Assembly: GCA_018500005.2 (NCBI GenBank)
Contig: JAHBAP020000537.1
Location: 1-5,272 of the forward strand
Origin: Mycobacterium sp.
GTDB taxonomy: Bacteria; Actinomycetota; Actinomycetes; Mycobacteriales; Mycobacteriaceae
Reading direction: 5' to 3'
Length of the DNA stretch: 5,272 bases
A program made the translations under genes and the position numbers. Positions 1 to 5,272 of the stretch are shown piece by piece. The notes beneath the pieces were generated by a model, which saw only the letters and a list, made by a program, of their open reading frames with translations, ran no database searches and was not told the origin of the DNA. The stretch's first letter is position 1; each line of letters opens with the position of its first letter.

Positions 1-150
1 AGTTCCGGCGATGTGGGCGTGATCATTCAGGCCCTCGCCGACCGGTTCGCGATTAACATCGCCAAACATCCCCAGGACTGGCACATGCTCCAGCCGCTGT
101 GGCTGGCCGACCTGAGTGAGAAGCGGCGCGCGTACCTCGAGGAAGCCTGA
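1..150 (+). CDS. patA: PIM acyltransferase PatA, C-terminal end (5' truncated by window)
   Basis: Frame 1 is open from the first base to the TGA at 148-150 and gives the last 49 residues of a protein whose start lies outside the window. The stretch HPQDWHMLQPLWLADLSE (residues 23-40 of the fragment) matches, from memory, the C-terminal end of mycobacterial Rv2611c-type proteins. That family belongs to the HtrB/LpxL-like lysophospholipid acyltransferases. PatA transfers a palmitoyl group from palmitoyl-CoA to position 6 of the mannose on the inositol 2-position of PIM1/PIM2, at the inner face of the plasma membrane. The catalytic HxxxxD motif would be upstream and cannot be checked here. Its stop shares one base with the pimA start (TGATG), as expected for the PIM operon. 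The identification rests on the tail motif plus the adjacent pimA. Confidence 0.88.
   Translation, partial: SSGDVGVIIQALADRFAINIAKHPQDWHMLQPLWLADLSEKRRAYLEEA
139..144 (+). promoter_or_regulatory. Ribosome binding site of pimA
   Basis: GAGGAA lies inside the last codons of patA and ends 5 bases before the ATG at 150. It supports that start and suggests pimA can be initiated independently as well as by coupling to patA termination. Confidence 0.6.
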
Positions 151-1292
151 TGCGCATCGGCATGGTGTGCCCGTACTCCTTCGACGTCCACGGCGGAGTG
201 CAGGCGCACGTGCTGGACCTCGCCGAGATCCTGCGCGGGCGTGGCCACGAAGTGAGCGTGCTGGCGCCGTCCTCCCCGCATGTGAAGTTGCCCGAGTACG
301 TCGTCTCCGGCGGCAAGGCGGTGCCGATCCCCTACAACGGGTCGGTGGCACGGTTGCGGTTCGGGCCGGCCACCCACCGGATGGTCAAGAAGTGGATCGC
401 CGGTGGCGACTTCGATGTGCTGCACCTGCACGAGCCCAACGCCCCCAGCCTTTCGCTGCTGGCACTCATGGTCGCCGAGGGCCCGATCGTCGCCACTTTC
501 CACACCTCGACCACGAAGTCGTTGGCGCTGGGCGTCTTTCAGAGTCTGCTGCGGCCGTACAACGAGAAGATCGTCGGTCGCATCGCCGTCTCCGACTTGG
601 CCCGTCGCTGGCAGATGGAGGCGTTGGGATCTGACGCGGTGCAGATCCCCAACGGCGTGGACGTCGGTTCCTTCGCCTCGGCTCAGCCGCTGCCCGGCTA
701 CCCCCGGCCCGGCCGGACGGTGCTGTTCCTGGGCCGGTTCGACGAGCCGCGCAAGGGTATGGCGGTGCTGCTCGGCGCGTTACCCGCACTGGTGCAACGT
801 TTTCCCGACGTCGAGATCCTCATCGTCGGACGCGGCGACGAGGAAGACCTTCGGGAGGAGGCCGGGGAGCACGCCGGGCACCTGCGTTTCCTCGGGCAGG
901 TCTCCGACGCAGAGAAGGCCTCGGCGCTGCGCAGCGCCGACGTCTACTGCGCGCCCAACACCGGAGGTGAGAGTTTCGGCATCGTTCTCGTGGAGGCGAT
1001 GGCGGCCGGCACTGCGGTGGTTGCCAGCAACCTCGATGCGTTCCGGCGGGTACTCGACGACGGCAACGCCGGATGCCTGGTGCCCGTCGAGGATTCAGAC
1101 GCCCTGGCGCAGGCGCTGATCACCGTGCTCGGCGACGACACGTTGCGGGCCGGCTACATCGCGGCCGCCTCGGCGGCGGTGCAACGGTACGACTGGTCGG
1201 TGGTGGCCGACGAGATCATGCGGGTCTATGAGACGGTGGCCAGTTCCGGGATGAAGGTCGTCGTGGCCGGTACTTCTCGGACTGCCGTCTGA
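150..1292 (+). CDS. pimA: Phosphatidyl-myo-inositol alpha-mannosyltransferase PimA
   Basis: This is a 380-residue GT4-family, GT-B fold glycosyltransferase, close to the roughly 380 residues usual for mycobacterial PimA. PimA moves mannose from GDP-mannose to the 2-position of the inositol of phosphatidylinositol, making PIM1. It is the first committed step of PIM, lipomannan and lipoarabinomannan synthesis and acts as a peripheral protein on the cytoplasmic membrane face. Residues known to matter in the M. smegmatis enzyme fall at identical positions: Gly16 in the N-terminal glycine loop (GGVQAH), His118 (ATFHTS), Arg196 and Lys202 (GRFDEPRKG, nucleotide-sugar phosphate contacts) and Glu274 in GGESFG, with Glu282 completing the EX7E motif. 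The amphipathic, basic membrane-binding helix is visible near residues 75-83 (THRMVKKWI). The ATG overlaps the patA stop by one base and has a GAGGAA site upstream. The stop overlaps the next gene by one base. No frame damage is seen. Confidence 0.97.
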   Translation: MRIGMVCPYSFDVHGGVQAHVLDLAEILRGRGHEVSVLAPSSPHVKLPEYVVSGGKAVPIPYNGSVARLRFGPATHRMVKKWIAGGDFDVLHLHEPNAPSLSLLALMVAEGPIVATFHTSTTKSLALGVFQSLLRPYNEKIVGRIAVSDLARRWQMEALGSDAVQIPNGVDVGSFASAQPLPGYPRPGRTVLFLGRFDEPRKGMAVLLGALPALVQRFPDVEILIVGRGDEEDLREEAGEHAGHLRFLGQVSDAEKASALRSADVYCAPNTGGESFGIVLVEAMAAGTAVVASNLDAFRRVLDDGNAGCLVPVEDSDALAQALITVLGDDTLRAGYIAAASAAVQRYDWSVVADEIMRVYETVASSGMKVVVAGTSRTAV

Positions 1293-1783
1293 TGGCTCCG
1301 GGGCTTTATTGGTCGCTGACCGCGGTCCTCGTCGCCGTCCTGCTGTTCACCCTGGCGTGGGCGTATCAGACCGCCAACCGCCTGGACCGCCTGCACGTAC
1401 GCTACGACCTTTCGTGGCAGGCTCTCGACGCCGCACTGGCCCGCCGCGCCGTGGTGACACGCGCTATCGCCGCAGATATCGGGGACGTGCCGTTGGCCGT
1501 TCTGGCCGCAACCGCGGAACGCTCCTCGCGGCGGGATCGCGAGGCCTGCGAGAACGAACTGTCGACCGCGCTGAGCCACGTCGACCTCGACGACGTCCGG
1601 CCCGCACTGGTCGCAGAACTCTCCGAGGCCGAATCTCGGGTGCTGTTGGCCCGCCGATTCCACAACGACGCCGTCCGCGACACCCTGGCGTTGCGGGACC
1701 ATCGGCCGGTCCGCTGGCTTCGGCTGGGTGGACATGCGCCGCTGCCAACCTATTTCGAGATCGCCGAGCCCGCACAGCGATGA
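1292..1783 (+). CDS. Small LemA-like membrane protein downstream of pimA
   Basis: This is a 163-residue protein with one hydrophobic N-terminal segment (about residues 5-25, rich in L, V, A, W), then a charged, mostly helical soluble part. Two parts resemble the LemA family: [19 protein letters not shown] (41-59), like the family's helix with a conserved RR, and [11 protein letters not shown] (120-130), like its AR-x-YN-x-AV signature, followed by P and a YFEI tail (154-157). It is shorter than typical LemA proteins (about 180-200 residues). LemA function is not well established, so no reaction is proposed. The ATG shares one base with the pimA stop and has no clear ribosome binding site, so translation is probably coupled to pimA. 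It overlaps the Nudix gene at ATGATGA. From memory, M. tuberculosis Rv2609c joins an equivalent membrane part and a MutT/Nudix part in one protein of about 350 residues. The existence of the gene is well supported, while the LemA assignment is by eye. Confidence 0.8.
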   Translation: MAPGLYWSLTAVLVAVLLFTLAWAYQTANRLDRLHVRYDLSWQALDAALARRAVVTRAIAADIGDVPLAVLAATAERSSRRDREACENELSTALSHVDLDDVRPALVAELSEAESRVLLARRFHNDAVRDTLALRDHRPVRWLRLGGHAPLPTYFEIAEPAQR

Positions 1784-2286
1784 TGAAACGCACGTCCGCG
1801 CGGGTGATCCTGCTCGACGACGACGGGGCGGTGCTGCTGCTCTGCGGATCCGATCCGGCGATCACCGACGGCAGCGCGCCGCGCTGGTGGTTCACCGTCG
1901 GCGGCCGCGCCCGGCAGGGGGAGCGGCTGACCCGGACCGCCGTCCGGGAACTCGCCGAGGAGACCGGACTGCAGGCCCCCGCGGAGCGGATCGTCGGCCC
2001 GGTCTGGCGGCGCGAGTCGCAGTTCAGTTTCAACGGGGTGTTCCTGGACAGCGAAGAGTTCTACTTCGTCCACCGGACCCGGCGGTTCGACCCGTCGTCG
2101 GCCGGGCGGACCGCACTGGAACGTCGCTACATCCACGGCCACCGCTGGTGCGATGCTGCGGCCATCGACGAACTGGTGGCCCTGGGTCAACAGGTATTCC
2201 CGCCGCAACTGGCCGAACTGCTGACCGAGGCGCACGCGCTGGCCACCGCCCTGGAAGACCCGGGCGACCCACGGCCCATCGGCTGA
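1780..2286 (+). CDS. Nudix hydrolase
   Basis: This 168-residue protein carries a complete Nudix box at residues 42-64. Gly42 is followed by Glu48, then Arg56-Glu57, Glu60-Glu61 and Gly63-Leu64, in exact consensus spacing. The paired glutamates bind the metal that drives hydrolysis of a nucleoside diphosphate linked to another moiety X. The segment before it (RWWFTVGG, 35-42) is the usual strand leading into the box. The box does not fix the substrate, so house-cleaning of damaged nucleotides or hydrolysis of a sugar nucleotide are both open. Two in-frame ATGs, 1780 and 1783, are possible. The first gives a 4-base and the second a 1-base overlap with the LemA-like gene, and no strong ribosome binding site decides between them. 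The frame stays open upstream to 1309, but that part lies within the LemA-like and Nudix-free region and is ascribed to high GC. Its position at the end of the PIM gene string suggests co-expression with pimA. Confidence 0.9.
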   Translation: MMKRTSARVILLDDDGAVLLLCGSDPAITDGSAPRWWFTVGGRARQGERLTRTAVRELAEETGLQAPAERIVGPVWRRESQFSFNGVFLDSEEFYFVHRTRRFDPSSAGRTALERRYIHGHRWCDAAAIDELVALGQQVFPPQLAELLTEAHALATALEDPGDPRPIG

Positions 2287-2289
2287 ATG

Positions 2290-2322
2290 GCCGTCCAACC
2301 CCTGCCTCTAGACTGGACCGGC
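2290..2322 (+). repeat. Imperfect inverted repeat around the pdxS -10 hexamer
   Basis: The left arm GCCGTCCA (2290-2297) pairs with TGGACCGGC (2314-2322) through 8 base pairs with one bulged C at 2319, separated by 16 bases. The right arm starts on the last base of the TAGACT hexamer. It could be an operator, a weak hairpin ending the upstream operon, or chance in GC-rich DNA. There is no T-run after it. Confidence 0.35.
2309..2314 (+). promoter_or_regulatory. Putative -10 element of a pdxS promoter
   Basis: TAGACT fits the mycobacterial SigA-type -10 consensus TANNNT and lies in the only gap between the PIM genes and pdxS, 28 bases before the GTG. Transcription would start near 2320-2322, giving a leader of about 22 bases. 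No convincing -35 hexamer is seen near 2286-2291, which is common for mycobacterial promoters. The same hexamer occurs before yebC. Confidence 0.42.
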
Positions 2323-2330
2323 ACGAATTG

Positions 2331-2336
2331 AAGGAG
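2331..2336 (+). promoter_or_regulatory. Ribosome binding site of pdxS
   Basis: AAGGAG sits 6 bases before the GTG at 2343. It is the strongest Shine-Dalgarno match in the window and fixes the GTG start over the internal ATG at 2391. Confidence 0.8.
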
Positions 2337-2342
2337 CCCACA

Positions 2343-3239
2343 GTGGAAAACGCAGCTGCACAGACCGGCACGGGCCGGGTCAAGCGGGGTATGGCCGAGA
2401 TGCTCAAGGGCGGGGTCATCATGGACGTCGTCACCCCCGAGCAGGCGCGGATCGCCGAGGCGGCCGGGGCCGTCGCCGTCATGGCCCTGGAGCGGGTGCC
2501 CGCTGATATTCGCGCCCAGGGCGGGGTGGCCCGGATGAGCGATCCCGATCTGATCGAGGGCATCATCGCCGCGGTCAGCATCCCGGTGATGGCCAAGGCG
2601 CGGATCGGGCACTTTGTGGAGGCCCAGATCCTGCAGAGCCTCGGGGTGGATTACGTCGACGAGTCCGAGGTGCTGACCCCGGCGGACTACACCAACCACA
2701 TTGACAAGTGGAAGTTCACCGTGCCATTCGTGTGTGGCGCGACCAACCTCGGCGAGGCGCTGCGCCGGATCACCGAAGGTGCGGCCATGATCCGCTCCAA
2801 GGGGGAGGCCGGTACCGGTGACGTGTCCAACGCGACGACGCACATGCGGACCATCGGCGGGGAGATCCGTCGGCTGACGTCATTGTCGCAAGACGAGTTG
2901 TTCGTGGCGGCCAAGGAACTGCAGGCGCCCTACGACCTTGTGGTCGAGGTGGCCAGGGCCGGCAAGCTGCCCGTCACCATGTTCACCGCGGGAGGTATCG
3001 CCACTCCGGCGGACGCGGCGATGATGATGCAGCTCGGGGCCGAGGGCGTGTTCGTCGGCTCCGGAATCTTCAAGTCCGGCAACCCGGCCGAGCGCGCCGC
3101 GGCGATCGTCAAGGCCACCACCTTCTACGACGATCCCGACGTGCTGGCCAAGGTGTCCCGCGGGCTGGGCGAGGCGATGGTCGGCATCAACGTCGATGAC
3201 ATCCCCCAACCGCACCGGCTTGCCGAGCGCGGCTGGTAA
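2343..3239 (+). CDS. pdxS: Pyridoxal 5'-phosphate synthase subunit PdxS
   Basis: This 298-residue (beta/alpha)8-barrel protein has the normal length for PdxS/SNZ. It condenses ribose (or ribulose) 5-phosphate, glyceraldehyde 3-phosphate and ammonia into pyridoxal 5'-phosphate. It usually forms a dodecamer decorated by the glutaminase PdxT. All key residues are visible. Asp28 is in GGVIMDVV. Lys85, in VMAKARIGH, forms the first Schiff base with the pentose phosphate. Lys153, in RSKGEAGTG, is the second catalytic lysine. These correspond to Asp24, Lys81 and Lys149 of the Bacillus enzyme with a constant offset of four. The phosphate-binding GSGIFKS motif is at 239-245, and the C-terminus ends in LAERGW. 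The GTG start is set by AAGGAG six bases upstream. The same frame is open upstream to 1728 over the Nudix gene, which is not believed to be coding. It is followed by the thioesterase after 15 bases and pdxT beyond that. Confidence 0.98.
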   Translation: MENAAAQTGTGRVKRGMAEMLKGGVIMDVVTPEQARIAEAAGAVAVMALERVPADIRAQGGVARMSDPDLIEGIIAAVSIPVMAKARIGHFVEAQILQSLGVDYVDESEVLTPADYTNHIDKWKFTVPFVCGATNLGEALRRITEGAAMIRSKGEAGTGDVSNATTHMRTIGGEIRRLTSLSQDELFVAAKELQAPYDLVVEVARAGKLPVTMFTAGGIATPADAAMMMQLGAEGVFVGSGIFKSGNPAERAAAIVKATTFYDDPDVLAKVSRGLGEAMVGINVDDIPQPHRLAERGW

Positions 3240-3254
3240 CCGGCGGGTCACTGG

Positions 3255-4085
3255 GTGGCGATCGAGCAGATCCTCGGCCTCGAGCAGCTCGAGGTCAACA
3301 TCTATCGCGGCGCGGTCTTCAACCCCGAAGACGGTTATCTGTCAAGGACATTCGGCGGACATATCGCCGGCCAGGCACTCGTGTCGGCCGTCCGTACCGT
3401 CGGGTCCCAGTACCACGTGCACTCCCTGCACGGCTACTTCCTGCGGCCCGGGGACGCCACCAAGCCGGCGGTCTACCTGGTGGATCGGCCCCGTGACGGC
3501 TCGTCGTTCTGCACCCGGCGGGTCAACGCCGTGCAGAACGGGGAAGTCATCTTCTCGATGGGCGCGTCATTTCAGGTCCCACAGGAGGGCATCGAGCACC
3601 AGGACGCCATGCCCGTCACCCCGGCGCCGGAGGATCTGCCCGAATTCCATTCCGACGGAGGTCTGGCGCAGTTCGCGGAGTGGGACATTCGCCGGGTGCC
3701 GCGCGAGGAGTTGAATTCCTGCCCCGGGCAGGTGTCGCCGCAGCAGGTCTGGTTCAAGCATCGCGATCCGCTACCCGACGACCCGCTGTTGCACCTCTGT
3801 GCACTGGCCTACATGAGCGATATGACATTGTTGGCGTCGGCGCACGCCACCCACGAGGACGAACGGGCGCATATCGCGGTGGCCTCACTGGACCATGCGA
3901 TGTGGTTCATGCGCCCGTTCCGGGCCGACGAGTGGTTGCTCTACGACCAGTCCTCGCCGTCGGCCTGCGGCGGGCGGGCACTGACCCAGGGCCAGATCTA
4001 CAACCAGGGTGGCGAGATGGTCGCCGCCGTTGTGCAGGAGGGGCTGACCCGCTACAAACGTGGCTTCACCCCGGGCTCGGGGTGA
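3255..4085 (+). CDS. tesB2: Acyl-CoA thioesterase II, TesB family
   Basis: This is a 276-residue double hot-dog thioesterase, similar in length to E. coli TesB (286) and mycobacterial TesB2. It should hydrolyse acyl-CoA to free fatty acid and CoA in the cytoplasm. The first hot-dog half carries [10 protein letters not shown] (31-40) and [12 protein letters not shown] (56-67). The second carries [13 protein letters not shown] (210-222) and ends in VVQEGLTR (259-266). Aligned by eye with E. coli TesB, the catalytic Asp204/Thr228/Gln278 map to Asp189 (MSDM), Ser211 (ASLDH) and Gln261 (VQEG), so the Thr is a Ser here. The GTG at 3255 is the only start codon between the in-frame pdxS stop and the conserved N-terminus. 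Its ribosome binding site is weak (GCGGG at 3243-3247). It sits 15 bases after pdxS and overlaps pdxT by 4 bases, so it is probably co-translated with the PLP synthase genes. Its physiological substrate is unknown. Confidence 0.93.
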   Translation: MAIEQILGLEQLEVNIYRGAVFNPEDGYLSRTFGGHIAGQALVSAVRTVGSQYHVHSLHGYFLRPGDATKPAVYLVDRPRDGSSFCTRRVNAVQNGEVIFSMGASFQVPQEGIEHQDAMPVTPAPEDLPEFHSDGGLAQFAEWDIRRVPREELNSCPGQVSPQQVWFKHRDPLPDDPLLHLCALAYMSDMTLLASAHATHEDERAHIAVASLDHAMWFMRPFRADEWLLYDQSSPSACGGRALTQGQIYNQGGEMVAAVVQEGLTRYKRGFTPGSG

Positions 4086-4678
4086 GCGCCCCGTCGGTCG
4101 GAGTGTTGGCCCTGCAGGGCGACACCCGTGAGCATCTCGCCGCCCTGCGGGAGGCCGGCGCGCAGGCGTCCACGGTGCGGCGGTTGACCGAGTTGGCGGC
4201 CGTCGACGCCCTGGTCATCCCCGGCGGGGAGTCCACCACCATGAGCCTGCTGCTGCGCGAGTTCGGCCTGCTCGAGCCGTTGCGCGAACGTCTTGCCGCC
4301 GGGATGCCCGCCTACGGATCGTGTGCCGGGATGATCCTGCTGGCAAGTGAGATCCTCGACGCGGGCGCACCCGGCCGGGAAGCGACACCGCTGGGCGGTA
4401 TCGATATGACGGTGCGGCGCAACGCTTTCGGGCGGCAGGTCGATTCCTTCGAGGGCGATATCGACTTCCGCGGACTTGACGGCCCGGCCCACGCGGTCTT
4501 CATCCGAGCTCCGTGGGTGGAGCGGGTCGGGGACGAGGTGGAGGTGCGGGCCCGGGTGGGCGAGCACATCGTGGCCGTCCGCCAGGGATCGGTGCTGGCC
4601 ACCGCCTTCCACCCTGAGGTGACCGGTGATCGCCGGGTGCACAAATTGTTCGTCGATATCGTGACCGGCGGCACCTAG
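4082..4678 (+). CDS. pdxT: Pyridoxal 5'-phosphate synthase glutaminase subunit PdxT
   Basis: This 198-residue class I glutamine amidotransferase (SNO family) has the usual full length. It hydrolyses glutamine and channels ammonia to PdxS. The sequence shows [13 protein letters not shown] at the N-terminus (6-18), the PGGEST oxyanion and glutamine-binding loop (47-52), the nucleophile Cys81 in [10 protein letters not shown] (GTCAG is more common in other bacteria), the [13 protein letters not shown] motif (112-124) that is typical of PdxT, and His177 with Glu179 in FHPE completing the triad. The GTG start at 4082 lies in a GTGA overlap with the thioesterase stop, which argues for translational coupling. 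No strong Shine-Dalgarno sequence is present. With pdxS two genes upstream, the two subunits are on one likely transcript but separated by an unrelated enzyme. The 161-base gap after it probably ends this operon. Confidence 0.97.
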   Translation: MSAPSVGVLALQGDTREHLAALREAGAQASTVRRLTELAAVDALVIPGGESTTMSLLLREFGLLEPLRERLAAGMPAYGSCAGMILLASEILDAGAPGREATPLGGIDMTVRRNAFGRQVDSFEGDIDFRGLDGPAHAVFIRAPWVERVGDEVEVRARVGEHIVAVRQGSVLATAFHPEVTGDRRVHKLFVDIVTGGT

Positions 4679-4684
4679 CCCGTC

Positions 4685-4744
4685 GCGAGCGTGCGTGTCG
4701 GCACAACGACACGCCGTGCAGGCGGTGCGTTCGCGCACGCTCGC
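4685..4744 (+). repeat. 60-base self-complementary element between pdxT and yebC
   Basis: A perfect 11-bp inverted repeat (GCGAGCGTGCG at 4685-4695, CGCACGCTCGC at 4734-4744) encloses two further helices: TGTCG/CGACA (4696-4700 with 4707-4711, loop GCACAA) and CGCC/GGCG (4712-4715 with 4721-4724, loop GTGCA). These abut without unpaired bases, so the whole can fold as a three-way junction. Bases 4725-4733 remain single-stranded. An alternative fold extends the first hairpin to 8 bp (4693-4700 with 4707-4714). It begins 6 bases after the pdxT stop. It may be an intrinsic-type terminator without a T-run, an mRNA 3'-end structure, or a dispersed intergenic palindrome. I cannot decide between these from one copy. 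Confidence 0.7.
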
Positions 4745-4796
4745 TGCACTTGGACGCTGGGCTGAGCACGGTTATCGGGCCGGGGAAGCGTCACAG

Positions 4797-4802
4797 TAGA
4801 CT
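4797..4802 (+). promoter_or_regulatory. Putative -10 element of the yebC promoter
   Basis: TAGACT matches the mycobacterial TANNNT -10 consensus and lies 37 bases before the yebC ATG, downstream of the palindromic element. Transcription would begin around 4808-4810, leaving a leader of about 30 bases. No clear -35 hexamer is present at the expected distance (around 4774-4779). Confidence 0.45.
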
Positions 4803-4826
4803 CATCGGCGCATCAATCGTTTGAGC

Positions 4827-4835
4827 AGGTGAGGG
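4827..4835 (+). promoter_or_regulatory. Ribosome binding site of yebC
   Basis: AGGTGAGGG is purine-rich and ends 4 bases before the ATG at 4840. This supports the start, which is also fixed by the conserved MSGHSKW N-terminus. Confidence 0.6.
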
Positions 4836-4839
4836 ATCA

Positions 4840-5272
4840 ATGAGCGGCCATTCCAAGTGGGCGACTACCAAGCACAAGAAGGCCGTCATCGACGCCAAGC
4901 GCGGCAAGATGTTCGCCAAGCTCATCAAGAACATCGAGGTCGCCGCCCGCACCGGCGGCGGTGACCCGAACGGCAACCCCACACTCTGGGATGCCATCCA
5001 GAAGGCCAAGAAGACCTCGGTCCCCAATGACAACATCGAGCGGGCCCGCAAGCGCGGCGCGGGCGAAGAGGCCGGTGGGGCCGACTGGCAGAACATCACC
5101 TACGAGGGCTACGGCCCTAACGGTGTCGCCGTGCTGATCGAGTGCCTGACCGACAACCGCAACCGCGCCGCCGGCGAGGTCCGGGTGGCGATGACCCGTA
5201 ACGGCGGCAATATGGCCGACCCGGGTTCGGTGGCCTACCTGTTCTCCCGCAAGGGGATGATCACCCTGGAGA
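4840..5272 (+). CDS. yebC: YebC/TACO1-family protein (3' end beyond the window)
   Basis: The open frame runs from ATG at 4840 to the window edge, giving the first 144 residues of a protein usually about 250 residues long. The N-terminus [20 protein letters not shown] is the family hallmark. It is followed by [17 protein letters not shown] (21-37), the VPNDNIERA motif (61-69), [23 protein letters not shown] (88-110, cited by its ends YEGYGP and NRNRA) and [15 protein letters not shown] (121-135). All these are diagnostic of YebC. The family is annotated as a probable transcriptional regulator. More recent work links members to helping ribosomes through proline-rich stretches, so either role may apply. 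A 161-base gap, its own -10-like hexamer and a good ribosome binding site suggest it is transcribed apart from the pdx genes. In many actinobacteria ruvCAB follows, but that would lie outside the window. Confidence 0.96.
   Translation, partial: MSGHSKWATTKHKKAVIDAKRGKMFAKLIKNIEVAARTGGGDPNGNPTLWDAIQKAKKTSVPNDNIERARKRGAGEEAGGADWQNITYEGYGPNGVAVLIECLTDNRNRAAGEVRVAMTRNGGNMADPGSVAYLFSRKGMITLE

Noticed and set aside
27..503. Minus-strand open frame of 158 codons over patA/pimA
   Set aside because: It lies antisense to pimA, which has every family motif. Its translation shows no recognisable domain and is typical of complement frames in high-GC codon usage.
1226..1735. Minus-strand open frame of 169 codons opposite the LemA-like gene
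   Set aside because: It has no domain, its context is entirely on the other strand, and its composition is explained by the sense gene.
1309..1779. Upstream extension of the Nudix frame, which would give a 325-residue protein
   Set aside because: The extension is Arg/Pro-rich, unlike a folded domain. The same bases encode a coherent LemA-like protein in another frame, and Nudix homology begins right after the ATG at 1780.
1728..2342. Upstream extension of the pdxS frame over the Nudix gene
   Set aside because: The extension is low-complexity Arg/Pro/Gly sequence. PdxS has a normal length from the GTG at 2343 with a strong AAGGAG.
2187..2843. Minus-strand open frame of 218 codons over Nudix/pdxS
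   Set aside because: It is antisense to highly conserved pdxS codons and has no recognisable motif or start signal.
3680..4081. Upstream extension of the pdxT frame inside the thioesterase
   Set aside because: PdxT homology starts at VGVLALQGD just after the GTG at 4082. The extension is a shadow of the thioesterase.
4052..4738. Minus-strand open frame of 228 codons opposite pdxT
   Set aside because: It is His/Gly/Gln-rich antisense reading of pdxT with no domain. It also runs into the palindromic element.
4745..4780. T-run or -35 element after the palindrome
   Set aside because: There is no T-tract. TTGGAC at 4750-4755 is 41 bases before the TAGACT hexamer, too far to serve as its -35.
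1..5272. CRISPR array, insertion sequence, toxin-antitoxin, phage or defence genes
   Set aside because: No regularly spaced repeats, transposase motifs or terminal repeats are visible. The window is gap-poor conserved metabolism.

Overview
This is a high-GC actinobacterial window, almost certainly from a non-tuberculous Mycobacterium (Mycolicibacterium-like). It carries the mycobacterial phosphatidylinositol mannoside (PIM) genes (the 3' end of patA, then pimA), followed by the pdxS / thioesterase / pdxT block and yebC. This is the gene order known from M. tuberculosis Rv2611c to Rv2603c. Every supported gene is on the + strand.

Layout. Positions 1-150 hold the last 49 codons of the PIM acyltransferase PatA. 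pimA (150-1292) begins on the last base of the patA stop. A small LemA-like membrane protein (1292-1783) begins on the last base of the pimA stop. A Nudix hydrolase (1780-2286) begins inside the end of the LemA-like gene at an ATGATGA junction. These four genes look like one translationally coupled PIM operon. A 56-base gap with a TAGACT -10-like hexamer precedes pdxS (2343-3239). tesB2-like acyl-CoA thioesterase (3255-4085) follows after 15 bases, then pdxT (4082-4678) with a 4-base GTGA overlap. A 161-base gap holds a strongly self-complementary 60-base element and a second TAGACT hexamer, then yebC (4840 to the window edge, incomplete).

How the genes work together. PatA and PimA act at the cytoplasmic face of the plasma membrane in the first steps of PIM synthesis: PimA adds mannose to phosphatidylinositol, and PatA acylates that mannose. 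PdxS and PdxT form the deoxyxylulose-5-phosphate-independent pyridoxal-5'-phosphate synthase. PdxT frees ammonia from glutamine, and PdxS joins it with a pentose phosphate and glyceraldehyde-3-phosphate. The thioesterase between them has no obvious role in that reaction. YebC belongs to the YebC/TACO1 family of translation or regulatory factors.

This is mostly a conserved housekeeping region, and I see no defence system, mobile element, CRISPR array or RNA gene of a known family. The points most worth a second look are the structured palindromic element between pdxT and yebC, the two-gene LemA/Nudix arrangement that I recall as a single fused gene in M. tuberculosis, and the thioesterase inserted between the two PLP synthase subunits.
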